Assembly: GCA_900552005.1 (NCBI GenBank) | Contig: URXU01000002.1 | Coordinates: 62,001-126,000 of the forward strand | DNA length: 64,000 bases | Source: an uncultured Phascolarctobacterium sp. | GTDB taxonomy: Bacteria > Bacillota > Negativicutes > Acidaminococcales > Acidaminococcaceae | Direction: 5' to 3' | In this document: positions 34,803 to 44,705 of the stretch, piece by piece | How positions within the stretch are numbered: position 1 is the stretch's first letter | Layout of the letters: every line of letters starts with the position of its first letter | Made by a program: the position numbers and the translations under genes | Notes under the pieces: model-generated | Seen by the model: the letters and a program-made list of their open reading frames with translations, nothing else | What the model was told of the DNA's origin: nothing | The model's database searches: none

Positions 34803-36653
34803 ATGAGCCGATTACATCTTGATCAACAAACACAGGCGCAACGCACTGTTGAACGCCTGTATAAAGACCTTGAACGTCATCTTATCGCCAGTCCTTCAGG
34901 AGCCTGCCCCGTTGATCTGCAGCTGTCATTTTTAAAAGTATGCCATGCGCAGACCTGCGGTAAATGCGTACCCTGCCGTATCGGTTTGGGTCAACTGCAG
35001 AAACTGCTGGAAGATGTTCTTGAAGGCAAAGCAACAAAAGAAACCCTGACCACAATTAAAAACACCGCCGCCAACATCCGTGATTCCGCGGACTGCGCCA
35101 TTGGCTACGAAGCAGCTAATATGGTACTTAACGGCATGGACGGTTTTATGGAAGACTATCTGCATCATATTGAAACCGGAACCTGTCTTAGTTCCGCATC
35201 AGCAGCCATTCCCTGCACCGCTTTTTGTCCGGCAAAAGTTGATATTCCGGGCTATATCGCATTGGTTGCTGCCGGCCGCTATGCCGATGCGGTACGCCTT
35301 ATCCGCAAGGATAATCCCTTCCCTACGGCCTGCGGCTTAATCTGTGAACATCCCTGTGAAGCTCACTGCCGCCGCAATATCATCGACACGGCTATAAATA
35401 TCCGCGGTTTAAAACGCATGGCCGTGGATAACGCTCCCAGCAACACCGTACCCCTGCCGGAAAAAGCTGCGGCCACCGGTAAAAAGGTTGCTGTTATCGG
35501 AGGCGGCCCCAGTGGCCTGACAGCTGCTTATTATCTGCAGCTGATGGGACACCAGACCACTGTTTTTGAAGCTAAAAATAAACTTGGCGGCATGCTGCGG
35601 TATGGTATTCCCAATTATCGCTTTCCCCGCGAAAAATTGCAGCAGGATCTGGACGCTATTTTATCTACCGGTGCAGAAATCCGTCTGAACAGCAAAATCG
35701 GCAACGGAGCAGGTGAAATTCCTCTTGCCCGCCTTAATCAGGAATACGATGCCGTTTATATCGCCATCGGCGCTCATACTGATAAAAAAATTGGTATTGA
35801 AGGCGAAGATGCTGACGGTGTAATTTCCGCCGTAGATCTGTTGCGCAGCATCGGCGATGACCATCTGCCGGATTTCAGCGGCAAAACTGTCCTTATCGTA
35901 GGCGGCGGCAACGTAGCCATGGACTGCACCCGCAGTGCAATTCGTCTGGGCGCAGAAAAAGTAGGCATCGCCTACAGAAGACGCCAGGAAGATATGACGG
36001 CCCTGCCTGAGGAAATTGAAGGCGCCATTGCCGAAGGAGCTGAATTATACAGCCTGCGTGCACCACATAAAATTGAGAAAGATGCTGACGGCAAAGTTGC
36101 CGCTCTCTGGGTTGAACCGCAAATTATCGGTCCAATTGATGACTGGGGACGTGCCCGTCCTATTCGTGCCGATCTGCCCCTGCAGCGCATTCCCTGCGAC
36201 ATCGTCATTGTAGCCATCGGTCAGGGCATTGAATCCCAATCTTTTGAGGAATCCGGACTGAAAGTTAAACGCGGAAGCATTGAAGCCTTAGACAGCACGC
36301 AGCTGCCTGATGAAAGCAAGCTGTTTGCCGGCGGCGACTGCGTAACCGGACCGGCCACAGTTATACGCGCTATTGCTGCCGGCAAAACTGCTGCAGCCAA
36401 TATCGACGAATATCTTGGCTATCACCATGAAATTTCCTGTGACGTGGATATCCCCGTGCCTGATTTAACCGACAAAGAACCTTGCGGCCGCATCCAGATG
36501 AAAGAAATGGAAGCCAGCGAAAGAAAACATACCTTTAATGCTTTTGAATGCGGTATGACCGTACAGGAGGCCCGTCAGGAAGCCGGCAGATGCCTGCGCT
36601 GCGATAAATTTGGCTTAAGCTCATTGAAAGGAGGTAGAACCTTCAAATGGTAA
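34803..36653 (+). CDS. NuoF-type Fe-S domain fused to GltD-like NAD(P)H oxidoreductase (hydrogenase partner)
   Basis: A 616-residue fusion. Residues 45-125 match the C-terminal 4Fe-4S helix bundle of NuoF (C52, C55 and C58 in TCGKCVPCR, plus C98). A GltD-like part follows: an N-terminal Cys-rich Fer4 domain (CTAFCPAKVD...CGLICEHPCEAHC), FAD site VIGGGPSGLTAAYYL, and a second nucleotide site VGGGNVAMDCTRSAIRLGA, then CLRCD at the end. It lacks the NuoF FMN domain. The gene overlaps hydA by 7 bp, so it probably passes NAD(P)H electrons to the hydrogenase. The ATG at 34803 follows GGAGGAG. Confidence 0.9.
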   Translation: MSRLHLDQQTQAQRTVERLYKDLERHLIASPSGACPVDLQLSFLKVCHAQTCGKCVPCRIGLGQLQKLLEDVLEGKATKETLTTIKNTAANIRDSADCAIGYEAANMVLNGMDGFMEDYLHHIETGTCLSSASAAIPCTAFCPAKVDIPGYIALVAAGRYADAVRLIRKDNPFPTACGLICEHPCEAHCRRNIIDTAINIRGLKRMAVDNAPSNTVPLPEKAAATGKKVAVIGGGPSGLTAAYYLQLMGHQTTVFEAKNKLGGMLRYGIPNYRFPREKLQQDLDAILSTGAEIRLNSKIGNGAGEIPLARLNQEYDAVYIAIGAHTDKKIGIEGEDADGVISAVDLLRSIGDDHLPDFSGKTVLIVGGGNVAMDCTRSAIRLGAEKVGIAYRRRQEDMTALPEEIEGAIAEGAELYSLRAPHKIEKDADGKVAALWVEPQIIGPIDDWGRARPIRADLPLQRIPCDIVIVAIGQGIESQSFEESGLKVKRGSIEALDSTQLPDESKLFAGGDCVTGPATVIRAIAAGKTAAANIDEYLGYHHEISCDVDIPVPDLTDKEPCGRIQMKEMEASERKHTFNAFECGMTVQEARQEAGRCLRCDKFGLSSLKGGRTFKW

Positions 36654-38371
36654 ACTTAACTATCGACGGAAAACATATCTCCGTACCTGAAGGTACTACT
36701 ATTATGAAGGCTGCTGCCTCAGCCGGCATCAAGATTCCTCATTTATGCTTTTTAGAAGGCATTAATGAAATCGGTGCCTGCAAAGTATGCGTAGTAGAAA
36801 TTCAGGGAAAAAATAAACTTGTTACTTCCTGCAACACTCCGGTTGCGGAAGGTATTACCGTCTATACCAACTCTCCCAAAGTACGCGCTACCCGCCGTAC
36901 CAATGTTGAACTTATTCTCTCTCAGCATGACTGCACCTGTGCCATGTGTGTCCGCAGCGGCAACTGCAGTCTGCAAAAAACGGCAAATGACCTGGCAATA
37001 TTTGAAAGTCCTTTTGCCAAAGATGTGGCTGATCTGCCGTGGGATATGAATTTCCCGCTGATCCGCGATTCTAAAAAATGCATAAAATGCATGCGGTGCG
37101 TACAGATCTGCGATAAGATCCAAGGTCTGAATATTTGGGAGGTTCAAAACACCGGTGCCAGAACTACCGTAGGCGTAACCGGCAACGTACCTATCGCAGC
37201 ATCTGACTGCAGCCTGTGCGGACAATGTATTACGCATTGCCCCACCGGAGCGCTGCGTGAACGCGATGATGTTCCAAAAGTATTTGCGGCTTTGGCAGAT
37301 GGCAGCAAAGTAACTGCCGTACAGGTTGCCCCTGCCGTTCGTACCGCCTGGGCTGAAGCTATGGGGCTGCCTGAAGAAAAAGCTACTGAAGGCTTAATGG
37401 TGGCCGCACTGAAACGCATGGGTTTTGATTATGTATTTGATACAAGCTTTTCCGCCGATGTAACCATTATGGAAGAAGGCAGTGAGCTGCTGGAGCATTT
37501 AAAGGCCCCCGAAAGTCATCGTTGGCCCATGTTTACCTCCTGCTGCCCCGGTTGGGTAAGCTACGTTACCAAAAAATATCCTGAATTTGTGCCTTACCTT
37601 TCTACAACCAAATCTCCCCAGCAAATATTTGGTGCGATTTTAAAAACATACTTTGCTCAGGCCAAAGGCCTTGCACCCCAGGATATTTGCTCCATCTCCA
37701 TTATGCCCTGCGTTTCCAAAAAACGTGAGGCGGCCTTGCCGACCATGAATGCCAGCGGTGCGCAAGATGTGGATATCGTTCTTACCACCCGCGAATTTGC
37801 CCGTATGATTCGCGCTGAACATCTTGATATTACTACTTTAGAAGAAATGCCTTTTGATAATCCTCTTGGCAAAAGCACCGGCGCCGGTGTAATCTTCGGC
37901 GCAACCGGCGGCGTAATGGAAGCAGCTTTAAGAACTGCCTACGCGATTGTTGAAGGCAAGGAAGCTCCTCGTGATGCTTTTATCGATGTTCGCGGCGAAG
38001 GAAGCAGAAAAGTTAAAGAGTTCCGCCTGGGCAATAAAACTCTGCGTACCTGTACTGTCAGCGGCCTTGGCAACACCGGTCGTTTATTAGACGATATTAA
38101 AGCGGGCAAAGTCCATTATGACTTTGTAGAAATTATGGCCTGCCCCGGCGGCTGCGTAGGCGGCGGCGGTCAGCCTATTCATGACGGTTTTGAACTGGCA
38201 GCCAGCCGTGGTCAGAAACTGTACAAATTAGATGATACAAGACCTCTGAAACAATCACACCACAATCCTGATGTTCAGGAAGTCTATGCCAAGTATTTGA
38301 CCAACCCACTCAGTGAGCGCGCAGAAGAATTACTGCACTCGGATCATATTAACGAAAAAAATTATCTCTAA
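36647..38371 (+). CDS. hydA: [FeFe] hydrogenase HydA (CpI-like, group A)
   Basis: A 574-residue catalytic subunit, the same length as clostridial CpI. The N-terminal 2Fe-2S domain has C34, C45, C48 and C62. A His/Cys 4Fe-4S site is H94-C98-C101-C107, and two further 4Fe-4S clusters use C145-C155 and C188-C198. The H-cluster motifs are TSCCPGW (C300), MPCVSKKREA and MACPGGCVGGG, all intact. It makes or consumes H2. The maturases HydEFG are not in the window. It is coupled to the upstream fusion flavoprotein. Confidence 0.97.
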   Translation: MVNLTIDGKHISVPEGTTIMKAAASAGIKIPHLCFLEGINEIGACKVCVVEIQGKNKLVTSCNTPVAEGITVYTNSPKVRATRRTNVELILSQHDCTCAMCVRSGNCSLQKTANDLAIFESPFAKDVADLPWDMNFPLIRDSKKCIKCMRCVQICDKIQGLNIWEVQNTGARTTVGVTGNVPIAASDCSLCGQCITHCPTGALRERDDVPKVFAALADGSKVTAVQVAPAVRTAWAEAMGLPEEKATEGLMVAALKRMGFDYVFDTSFSADVTIMEEGSELLEHLKAPESHRWPMFTSCCPGWVSYVTKKYPEFVPYLSTTKSPQQIFGAILKTYFAQAKGLAPQDICSISIMPCVSKKREAALPTMNASGAQDVDIVLTTREFARMIRAEHLDITTLEEMPFDNPLGKSTGAGVIFGATGGVMEAALRTAYAIVEGKEAPRDAFIDVRGEGSRKVKEFRLGNKTLRTCTVSGLGNTGRLLDDIKAGKVHYDFVEIMACPGGCVGGGGQPIHDGFELAASRGQKLYKLDDTRPLKQSHHNPDVQEVYAKYLTNPLSERAEELLHSDHINEKNYL

Positions 38372-38381
38372 AAAGGTAAAC

Positions 38382-38417
38382 AAAAAACCAGACTGCTTAT
38401 GCAGTCTGGTTTTTTTA
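38382..38417. terminator. Bidirectional terminator between hydA and pyrE
   Basis: An A6/T7-flanked stem ACCAGACTGC/GCAGTCTGGT with a 4-base loop serves both the hydrogenase and the pyr operon. Confidence 0.9.
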
Positions 38418-38432
38418 TATTGTGTAGAAAGC

Positions 38433-39008
38433 TTATTTGCCGGTGCGTCCGCGTTTGGTAAAGGGAATGCCTTTAGCGCACAGCGGGCAGTTATTGGGAT
38501 CAAAAGTTTCTACATTCAAGTGCAGCAATGCTTCAGTTCTGATACCAAAATCAACTTTGCCGCCGCTGCGGTCAACCAGCAGACCAACGCCTACCAGTTC
38601 GCCGCCCTGTTCTTTAACAACTTCCATAACTTCGCGTACGCTGCCGCCGGTAGTTACGATATCTTCCACAACCAATACACGGGTGCCGGGTTCAATATGG
38701 AAACCGCGTTTTAAAGTCATTTTGCCATTTTCACGTTCAGTAAAGATAGCGCGGGTGCCAAGGGCCTTGCCTACTTCATGAGCCAGCAAAATACCGCCGG
38801 TAACAGGTCCTACGACCAATTGAATATTGTCATTTTCATAACGGCGGGCAATTTCCTGACAAAGCTTTTCAGTGTATTTGGGATGCTGCAATACATTGAA
38901 TTTTTCAACATACATGGGGCTATGCAGACCGCTGGTCAGCAAAAAGTGACCATGCAGCACAGCTTCAGTTTCTTCCAGCATTTTCATTACGTCTTTTTCT
39001 TCCAACAT
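38433..39008 (-). CDS. pyrE: Orotate phosphoribosyltransferase PyrE
   Basis: A 191-residue PRTase that makes OMP. The PRPP loop VLVVEDIVTTGGSVREV is near residue 103, with FLLTSGLHSPMYVEKF at the N-terminus. The C-terminal CPLCAKG tail is a feature of the longer subgroup of PyrE. It is the last gene of the pyr operon. GGGAG precedes the ATG. Confidence 0.96.
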   Translation of the reverse strand: MLEEKDVMKMLEETEAVLHGHFLLTSGLHSPMYVEKFNVLQHPKYTEKLCQEIARRYENDNIQLVVGPVTGGILLAHEVGKALGTRAIFTERENGKMTLKRGFHIEPGTRVLVVEDIVTTGGSVREVMEVVKEQGGELVGVGLLVDRSGGKVDFGIRTEALLHLNVETFDPNNCPLCAKGIPFTKRGRTGK

Positions 39009-39012
39009 CAGT

Positions 39013-39729
39013 TTACACTCCCTTTATTTCTTCTACGATTGCAAGCGCAGCCGCTTGTCTGTTCTCAGCTTTAGTAATGGGGCGTCCTACAACAATATGG
39101 CTGGAGCCATTTTTGAAAGCGCCTGCCGGTGTTGCTACACGGCTCTGGTCATCCAGCGATGCACCTGCCGGACGCACGCCAGGAGTAACAATCAGAAAAT
39201 CTTCACCGCAAGCCTGTCTGATGGCAGCAGCTTCCTGCGGAGAAGCAACCACACCGTCCATGCCGGCTTCTTTGGCCAGTTTTGCCAGAGCAATAACCTG
39301 CTCGGCAATAGTATTTTTATAATTCAAATCAGCAAACTGTTCATTATCCATGCTGGTAAGAATTGTAACGGCAATCAGTTTGGGCGCCGGTTTGCCGGCA
39401 GCTTCCGCAGCTTCATGTACAGCTTTTACTGCCTCACTCATCATTTTGCGGCCGCCAACGGCATGTACATTCATCATATCAGCTCCCAGATTACTGAGAA
39501 CAGTTAACGCATGAGCTACAGTATTGGGAATGTCCTGTAATTTCAAATCCAAAAATACATGTTTGCCCTGACTTTTCAGGAAGCGAATAATTTCACTGCC
39601 TACAGCATAATACAGTTCCATACCAACTTTATAATAGCTTACGGCATCTCCCAGTTCCAGAACACAGCTTTTAGCTTGTTCCAAAGTCGGAAAATCAAGT
39701 GCCACTATTAAACGATCATCGTGCTGCAC
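39013..39729 (-). CDS. pyrF: Orotidine 5'-phosphate decarboxylase PyrF
   Basis: A 238-residue OMP decarboxylase. LIVALDFPT at the start and the catalytic array DLKLQDIPNTV (about 60) are diagnostic, and TPGVRPAG is near the C-terminus. The start is GTG at 39729 with GGAGGAG upstream. It lies 4 bp before pyrE. Confidence 0.96.
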   Translation of the reverse strand: MQHDDRLIVALDFPTLEQAKSCVLELGDAVSYYKVGMELYYAVGSEIIRFLKSQGKHVFLDLKLQDIPNTVAHALTVLSNLGADMMNVHAVGGRKMMSEAVKAVHEAAEAAGKPAPKLIAVTILTSMDNEQFADLNYKNTIAEQVIALAKLAKEAGMDGVVASPQEAAAIRQACGEDFLIVTPGVRPAGASLDDQSRVATPAGAFKNGSSHIVVGRPITKAENRQAAALAIVEEIKGV

Positions 39730-39770
39730 ACAATCTCCTCCTAACCGACAGACAGAAAACTGCCTGCATT

Positions 39771-40730
39771 TTATTTATTGAATAACGGCATGCTTGCCTT
39801 GCCTTCAGGCAGTGCAAGACCAACGATATCAGTTATATTACGTACATTATGACGATCCAAGTAAGCCAGCATTCCATGCGCAATAGTTTCAGCAATATCG
39901 GGATGCACAAAATTAGCTGTGCCCACGGCAACAGCACTGGCACCGGCCAGCATAAACTCAATGGCATCCTCAGCATTCATAATGCCGCCCATGCCGATGA
40001 TGGGAACACTGATAGCCTGCGCCACCTGATAGCACATTCTTACTGCAACCGGTCTTACAGCCGGACCGCTTAATCCGCCAATAACATTTCCAAGAACGGG
40101 ACGCTGACGTTCAATATCAATCTTGGTACCAATCAGCGTATTGATCAGAGATACGGCATCAGTACCGGCAGCTTCCGCAGCCTTGGCCATGGCAACAATA
40201 TCAGTTACATTAGGCGAAAGCTTGGTAATAACCATTTTGGAAGTATTGCTTTTTACCTGATGGATTACTTCTGCCGCCGCTTCCGGGCAGGTACCAAAAA
40301 CAATACCGCCTTCCTTGACATTAGGACAGGAAATATTAATTTCCAGAGCATGAACACCTTCAACATCCAGTTTTTTGGCAACCGCACCATATTCTTCCGG
40401 TGAATGTCCATAAATATTTACGATAACCGGAACATCATATTGCCGCAGCTGCGGCAGTGTATGCTCAAGAAAATAGTCACAGCCGGGATTTTCCAAACCT
40501 ATGCAATTAAGCATGCCGGACGGAGTTTCCACTGCACGCTGTCCCTTATTGCCGGCAGCCGGCAATAAAGACGTACCTTTAACAGTCACTGCGCCAACTT
40601 TTTCCAGATCCAGAAAATCACAAAATTCCAGACCAAAGCCGAAAGTACCGGAACCGGTAGTAACAGGAGTCTGCATTTTCAGTCCAGCAATATCTACAGC
40701 CAGTCTGCCTTCATATAATGCTTTTACCAT
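39771..40730 (-). CDS. pyrD: Dihydroorotate dehydrogenase, catalytic subunit (NAD type) PyrD
   Basis: A 319-residue FMN protein of class 1B. It has VTTGSGTFGFG (FMN loop), NISCPNVKEGG with the catalytic Cys next to it, and GMGGIMNAEDAIEF for phosphate binding. It overlaps pyrK by 7 bp; the two form the PyrDK complex that uses NAD. Confidence 0.96.
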   Translation of the reverse strand: MVKALYEGRLAVDIAGLKMQTPVTTGSGTFGFGLEFCDFLDLEKVGAVTVKGTSLLPAAGNKGQRAVETPSGMLNCIGLENPGCDYFLEHTLPQLRQYDVPVIVNIYGHSPEEYGAVAKKLDVEGVHALEINISCPNVKEGGIVFGTCPEAAAEVIHQVKSNTSKMVITKLSPNVTDIVAMAKAAEAAGTDAVSLINTLIGTKIDIERQRPVLGNVIGGLSGPAVRPVAVRMCYQVAQAISVPIIGMGGIMNAEDAIEFMLAGASAVAVGTANFVHPDIAETIAHGMLAYLDRHNVRNITDIVGLALPEGKASMPLFNK

Positions 40731-41491
40731 TCTGTTACCTCCTCCGCCCAGAATACGGGGCCGTCAGTACATACTTTCATTCTGCGTCCTATACCGCCGC
40801 AGGCGCAGGACAGGCAGGCGCCAAGTCCGCAGGCCATATATTTTTCCAGCGATACCTGGCATTTTACACCGGCTTTCAGACAAGCCTCAGCAACTGCCTT
40901 CATCATGGGCACCGGACCGCAGACATACACACAGTCATAACCGTTTTTCTGCAGCAGTTCCGGCAGTAATGCCATAACGGTACCTTTGGTTCCTTCACTG
41001 CCGTCATCGGTAGTTACAAAAATATCTGAGCACAAACTATCGTACAGGCAGGACCAGAATACTTCTTCTTTATTGCGTCCGCCCATCAGCAAGTCAGTTT
41101 TGCCGGCGCCGAAGCCTGCCGCTAAAAACAGCAGCGGTGCCAGGCCCAGGCCACCGCCTACCAGCAGCGGTTTTTCTGCTTCCATGGCAAAACCATGGCC
41201 CAGCGGCCCCACTATACTGAGCTTATCACCAGTGCATACATCAGCCAGAATATGCGTGCCTTCACCAATAATTCTGTAAATCATGGTGAAGGAACCCTTT
41301 TCACGGTCAACTCCGGCTACGCCGAAAGGACGGCGCAGCAGCGGAGCAGTATTTCTGCACACCTGAACATTGACGAACTGGCCGGGAACAGCCTGTTTGG
41401 CAATTTCAGGAGCATAAACATCTATTAATTTAATCGTACTGTTCAGTACTTTTTGTCCAATCACTTTTGCTTCTGCAATTGTTTTTGGCAT
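40724..41491 (-). CDS. pyrK: Dihydroorotate dehydrogenase electron transfer subunit PyrK
   Basis: A 255-residue ferredoxin-reductase-like subunit. It has an FAD site RRPFGVAGVD, an NAD region LLVGGGLGLAPL, and a C-terminal 2Fe-2S motif C-x4-C-x2-C (CGLGACLSCAC). It links PyrD to NAD. The ATG at 41491 has GGGAGG upstream and lies 2 bp after carB. Confidence 0.96.
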   Translation of the reverse strand: MPKTIAEAKVIGQKVLNSTIKLIDVYAPEIAKQAVPGQFVNVQVCRNTAPLLRRPFGVAGVDREKGSFTMIYRIIGEGTHILADVCTGDKLSIVGPLGHGFAMEAEKPLLVGGGLGLAPLLFLAAGFGAGKTDLLMGGRNKEEVFWSCLYDSLCSDIFVTTDDGSEGTKGTVMALLPELLQKNGYDCVYVCGPVPMMKAVAEACLKAGVKCQVSLEKYMACGLGACLSCACGGIGRRMKVCTDGPVFWAEEVTEW

Positions 41492-41493
41492 TT

Positions 41494-44400
41494 TCAGTCC
41501 TCCCAAGACAAATCTTGCAGGGCAACAATACTGATAACACGACGGCGGCGCATTGCACTCATAACATGCTGCAATTCACGCGCGGTGTCCAGTGATGTCA
41601 GGCAGGCAATGGCATGTTCAACAGTAGACCGTCTGATCTTGAAGCCGTCACGTTCCGCATCACGTCCATGATTAGTAGTATTGATAACCATGCTGATATG
41701 GCCTTCTTTAATATCATCCAGAATATTGGGGCTGCCTTCACTGACCTTGGTTGCCACACGTACTTCGATATTGTGTTCTTTCAGATACTCGGCAGTACCG
41801 CCGGTAGCCGTAACTTTATAGCCAAGTTCTTCAAAGCCCTTGGCAATTTCAGCTGCTTCTTCTTTATCCATGTCGGCAACGGTAATCAAAATGGAGCCTT
41901 CATGCGGTACATTGATGCCGGAAGCAATGCATGCCTTATACAGTGCGCGGCTGTACTGATAATCAACAGCCATAACTTCGCCGGTAGATTTCATTTCAGG
42001 CCCTAAGGTAATATCTACATTGCTCATTTTATTAAAGGAGAATACCGGCGCCTTAACCGCATAATAGTCCGGGAACAGCTGCAAACCGGCTTTATAGCCC
42101 TGTTCTTTCAGGCTGCGGCCCATAGCGGCCTTCGTTGCCACATTAACCATGGGCACACCGGTTACCTTGCTCAGGAACGGAACAGTTCTGGAGGAACGCG
42201 GGTTTACTTCAATAACATAAACATGGTCATTGCGCACAATGTACTGAATATTGATCATGCCCTTAACTTCCAGACCCAAAGCCATTTTATTAGTATAGCT
42301 GATGATAGTTCTGATAACGGATTCAGAAAGACTGCGCGGCGGATATACGGCAATGGAGTCACCGGAGTGTACGCCGGCTCTTTCTACGTGTTCCATAATG
42401 CCGGGGATTAAAACTTCTTTGCCGTCGCAGATAGCATCAACTTCTACTTCGGTACCCTGCAGGTAATGGTCAACCAGTACGGGATGCTCTTTAGAAGCTT
42501 TTACGGCACTGGACATATAATGTTTCAGTTCATCGTCATTATAAACAATTTCCATAGCACGGCCGCCAAGTACATAGGACGGACGAACCATAACCGGGTA
42601 ACCTACGTCAGCAGCAGCTTTCAGCGCGCCTTCCGTATCAAAAACGGTATGTCCTTTCGGACGGGGAATTTCACAATCAGTCAGAAGCTGTTCAAAACGT
42701 TCGCGGTCTTCAGCACGGTCAATGCTGTCAACACTGCTGCCCAGAATCTTCACACCGGCTTTATACAAAGGTCCAGCCAGATTGATGGCCGTCTGACCGC
42801 CGAATTGGACGATAACGCCTTCCGGCTTTTCTTTATCGATAACATTAAGAACATCTTCAATTGTTAGAGGTTCAAAATAAAGTTTATCGGAAATATCAAA
42901 GTCGGTAGATACAGTTTCCGGGTTGTTATTGATAATAATAGTTTCATAACCAAGCTCTTTCAAAGCCCATACGGAATGTACGGAGCAGTAGTCAAATTCC
43001 ACACCTTGACCGATGCGGATAGGACCGGAACCAAGAACAACAACTTTCTTTTTATCGCTTACTGCTACTTCATCTTCCATTGCATAGGTTGAATAATAGT
43101 ACGGAGTTTCCGCTTCAAATTCAGCTGCGCAGGTATCAACCATTTTATATGTCGGTACAATGCCGTTGGCTTTGCGCAGTTCGCGGATTTCCATCATGCT
43201 CTTGCCTACCAGGCCGCCGATTACACTGTCGGCAAAGCCCATCTTTTTGGCTTTCAGCAGCAGGCTGGGAGTAAGCGTATGAGTGGTAAGCGCTTTTTCC
43301 ATCTTGATGATGTTATAAATCTTATTCAGGAACCATTTATCAATCTTAGTGATGTCATAAATATAATCAATGGTAACACCACGGCGCATTGCTTCGGCAA
43401 CAACAAAGATTCTTTCATCATCAATCAGCTTGATGCGGTCTTTGATTTCTTCATCACTTAAAACTTTCAATTCCGGCATTTCCAGATGGGTCAGGCCAAT
43501 TTCCAAAGAACGGATTGCTTTCAGCATAGAAGCTTCAAAGCTGCGTTCAATTGCCATAACTTCACCGGTGGCTTTCATCTGTGTACCAAGAGTACGGTCG
43601 GCGGTAACAAATTTATCAAACGGCCAGCGCGGGAATTTCAATACTATATAGTCAAGAGCCGGTTCGAAGCAGGCTTTGGTCTTTTTCGTAACGGCATTTT
43701 CAATTTCATCAAGATTGTAGCCTACGGCAATCTTAGTGGTAACTTTAGCAATCGGATAACCTGTTGCCTTAGAAGCCAAAGCGGAGCTGCGGCTTACACG
43801 CGGATTTACTTCGATAACATAATAGTTTTCGGAGAACGGATCCAAAGCCAGCTGTACGTTGCAGCCGCCGCAAACACCCAGCTCGCGGACAATATCAATA
43901 GAAGCCTGACGCAGCAGATTAACTTCTTTATCATTCAGAGTCTGAGCAGGTGCTACAACAATAGAGTCACCGGTATGTACGCCAACAGGATCCACATTTT
44001 CCATGGAGCAAACAGTGATGCAGTTATCAGCGGCGTCACGAATAACTTCGTATTCAATTTCTTTCCAGCCGGCAATGCTGCGTTCAATCAGACATTGGCT
44101 GATAGGGCTGTAACCCAAGCCTTTTTGAACAATGTCAATCAGCTCTTCTTCATCGTTGGCAATACCGCCGCCGGTACCGCCCAAAGTGTAGGCCGGACGC
44201 ACAATCAAAGGATAACCGATTTTTTTGCCAAATTCGCAGGCAGCCATAACTGTTTCAACAATGGTGCTTTCCGGAATCGGCTGATTGATTTTTTCCATGG
44301 TCTCCTTAAAGAGTTCACGGTCTTCGCCTCGTTTAATGCTGGCAATCTGAGTGCCAAGCAGTCTGACATTGTATTCGCTTAAAATACCTTTTTCGTCCAA

Positions 44401-44703
44401 AGCCATGGCCAGATTTAAGCCAACCTGACCACCAAGAGTAGCCAGCAGGGAATCAGGACGTTCACGTTTAATAACGCTTTCCAAAAATTCTACATTCAGC
44501 GGTTCAACATAAACACGGTCAGCAATATTAACATCGGTCATAATGGTTGCCGGATTACTGTTGACCAGGACAACTTCCAGACCTTCTTCTTTCAGCGCGC
44601 GGCAGGCCTGAGTACCTGCATAGTCAAATTCAGCAGCCTGTCCGATGATAATAGGACCGGAACCGATAACAAGGACTTTCTTAATATTTTTAAGTTTCGG
44701 CAT
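41494..44703 (-). CDS. carB: Carbamoyl phosphate synthase large subunit CarB
   Basis: A 1069-residue tandem ATP-grasp synthetase. VIGSGPIIIGQAAEFDYAG (about 12) and VLGSGPIRIGQGVEFDYCS (about 556) begin the two halves. A C-terminal MGS-like allosteric domain follows (about 935-1069, GFEELGYKVTATGGTAEYL). It makes carbamoyl phosphate for PyrB; with carA next to it and no second copy here, it may also serve arginine synthesis. Confidence 0.97.
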   Translation of the reverse strand: MPKLKNIKKVLVIGSGPIIIGQAAEFDYAGTQACRALKEEGLEVVLVNSNPATIMTDVNIADRVYVEPLNVEFLESVIKRERPDSLLATLGGQVGLNLAMALDEKGILSEYNVRLLGTQIASIKRGEDRELFKETMEKINQPIPESTIVETVMAACEFGKKIGYPLIVRPAYTLGGTGGGIANDEEELIDIVQKGLGYSPISQCLIERSIAGWKEIEYEVIRDAADNCITVCSMENVDPVGVHTGDSIVVAPAQTLNDKEVNLLRQASIDIVRELGVCGGCNVQLALDPFSENYYVIEVNPRVSRSSALASKATGYPIAKVTTKIAVGYNLDEIENAVTKKTKACFEPALDYIVLKFPRWPFDKFVTADRTLGTQMKATGEVMAIERSFEASMLKAIRSLEIGLTHLEMPELKVLSDEEIKDRIKLIDDERIFVVAEAMRRGVTIDYIYDITKIDKWFLNKIYNIIKMEKALTTHTLTPSLLLKAKKMGFADSVIGGLVGKSMMEIRELRKANGIVPTYKMVDTCAAEFEAETPYYYSTYAMEDEVAVSDKKKVVVLGSGPIRIGQGVEFDYCSVHSVWALKELGYETIIINNNPETVSTDFDISDKLYFEPLTIEDVLNVIDKEKPEGVIVQFGGQTAINLAGPLYKAGVKILGSSVDSIDRAEDRERFEQLLTDCEIPRPKGHTVFDTEGALKAAADVGYPVMVRPSYVLGGRAMEIVYNDDELKHYMSSAVKASKEHPVLVDHYLQGTEVEVDAICDGKEVLIPGIMEHVERAGVHSGDSIAVYPPRSLSESVIRTIISYTNKMALGLEVKGMINIQYIVRNDHVYVIEVNPRSSRTVPFLSKVTGVPMVNVATKAAMGRSLKEQGYKAGLQLFPDYYAVKAPVFSFNKMSNVDITLGPEMKSTGEVMAVDYQYSRALYKACIASGINVPHEGSILITVADMDKEEAAEIAKGFEELGYKVTATGGTAEYLKEHNIEVRVATKVSEGSPNILDDIKEGHISMVINTTNHGRDAERDGFKIRRSTVEHAIACLTSLDTARELQHVMSAMRRRRVISIVALQDLSWED

Positions 44704-44705
44704 GC

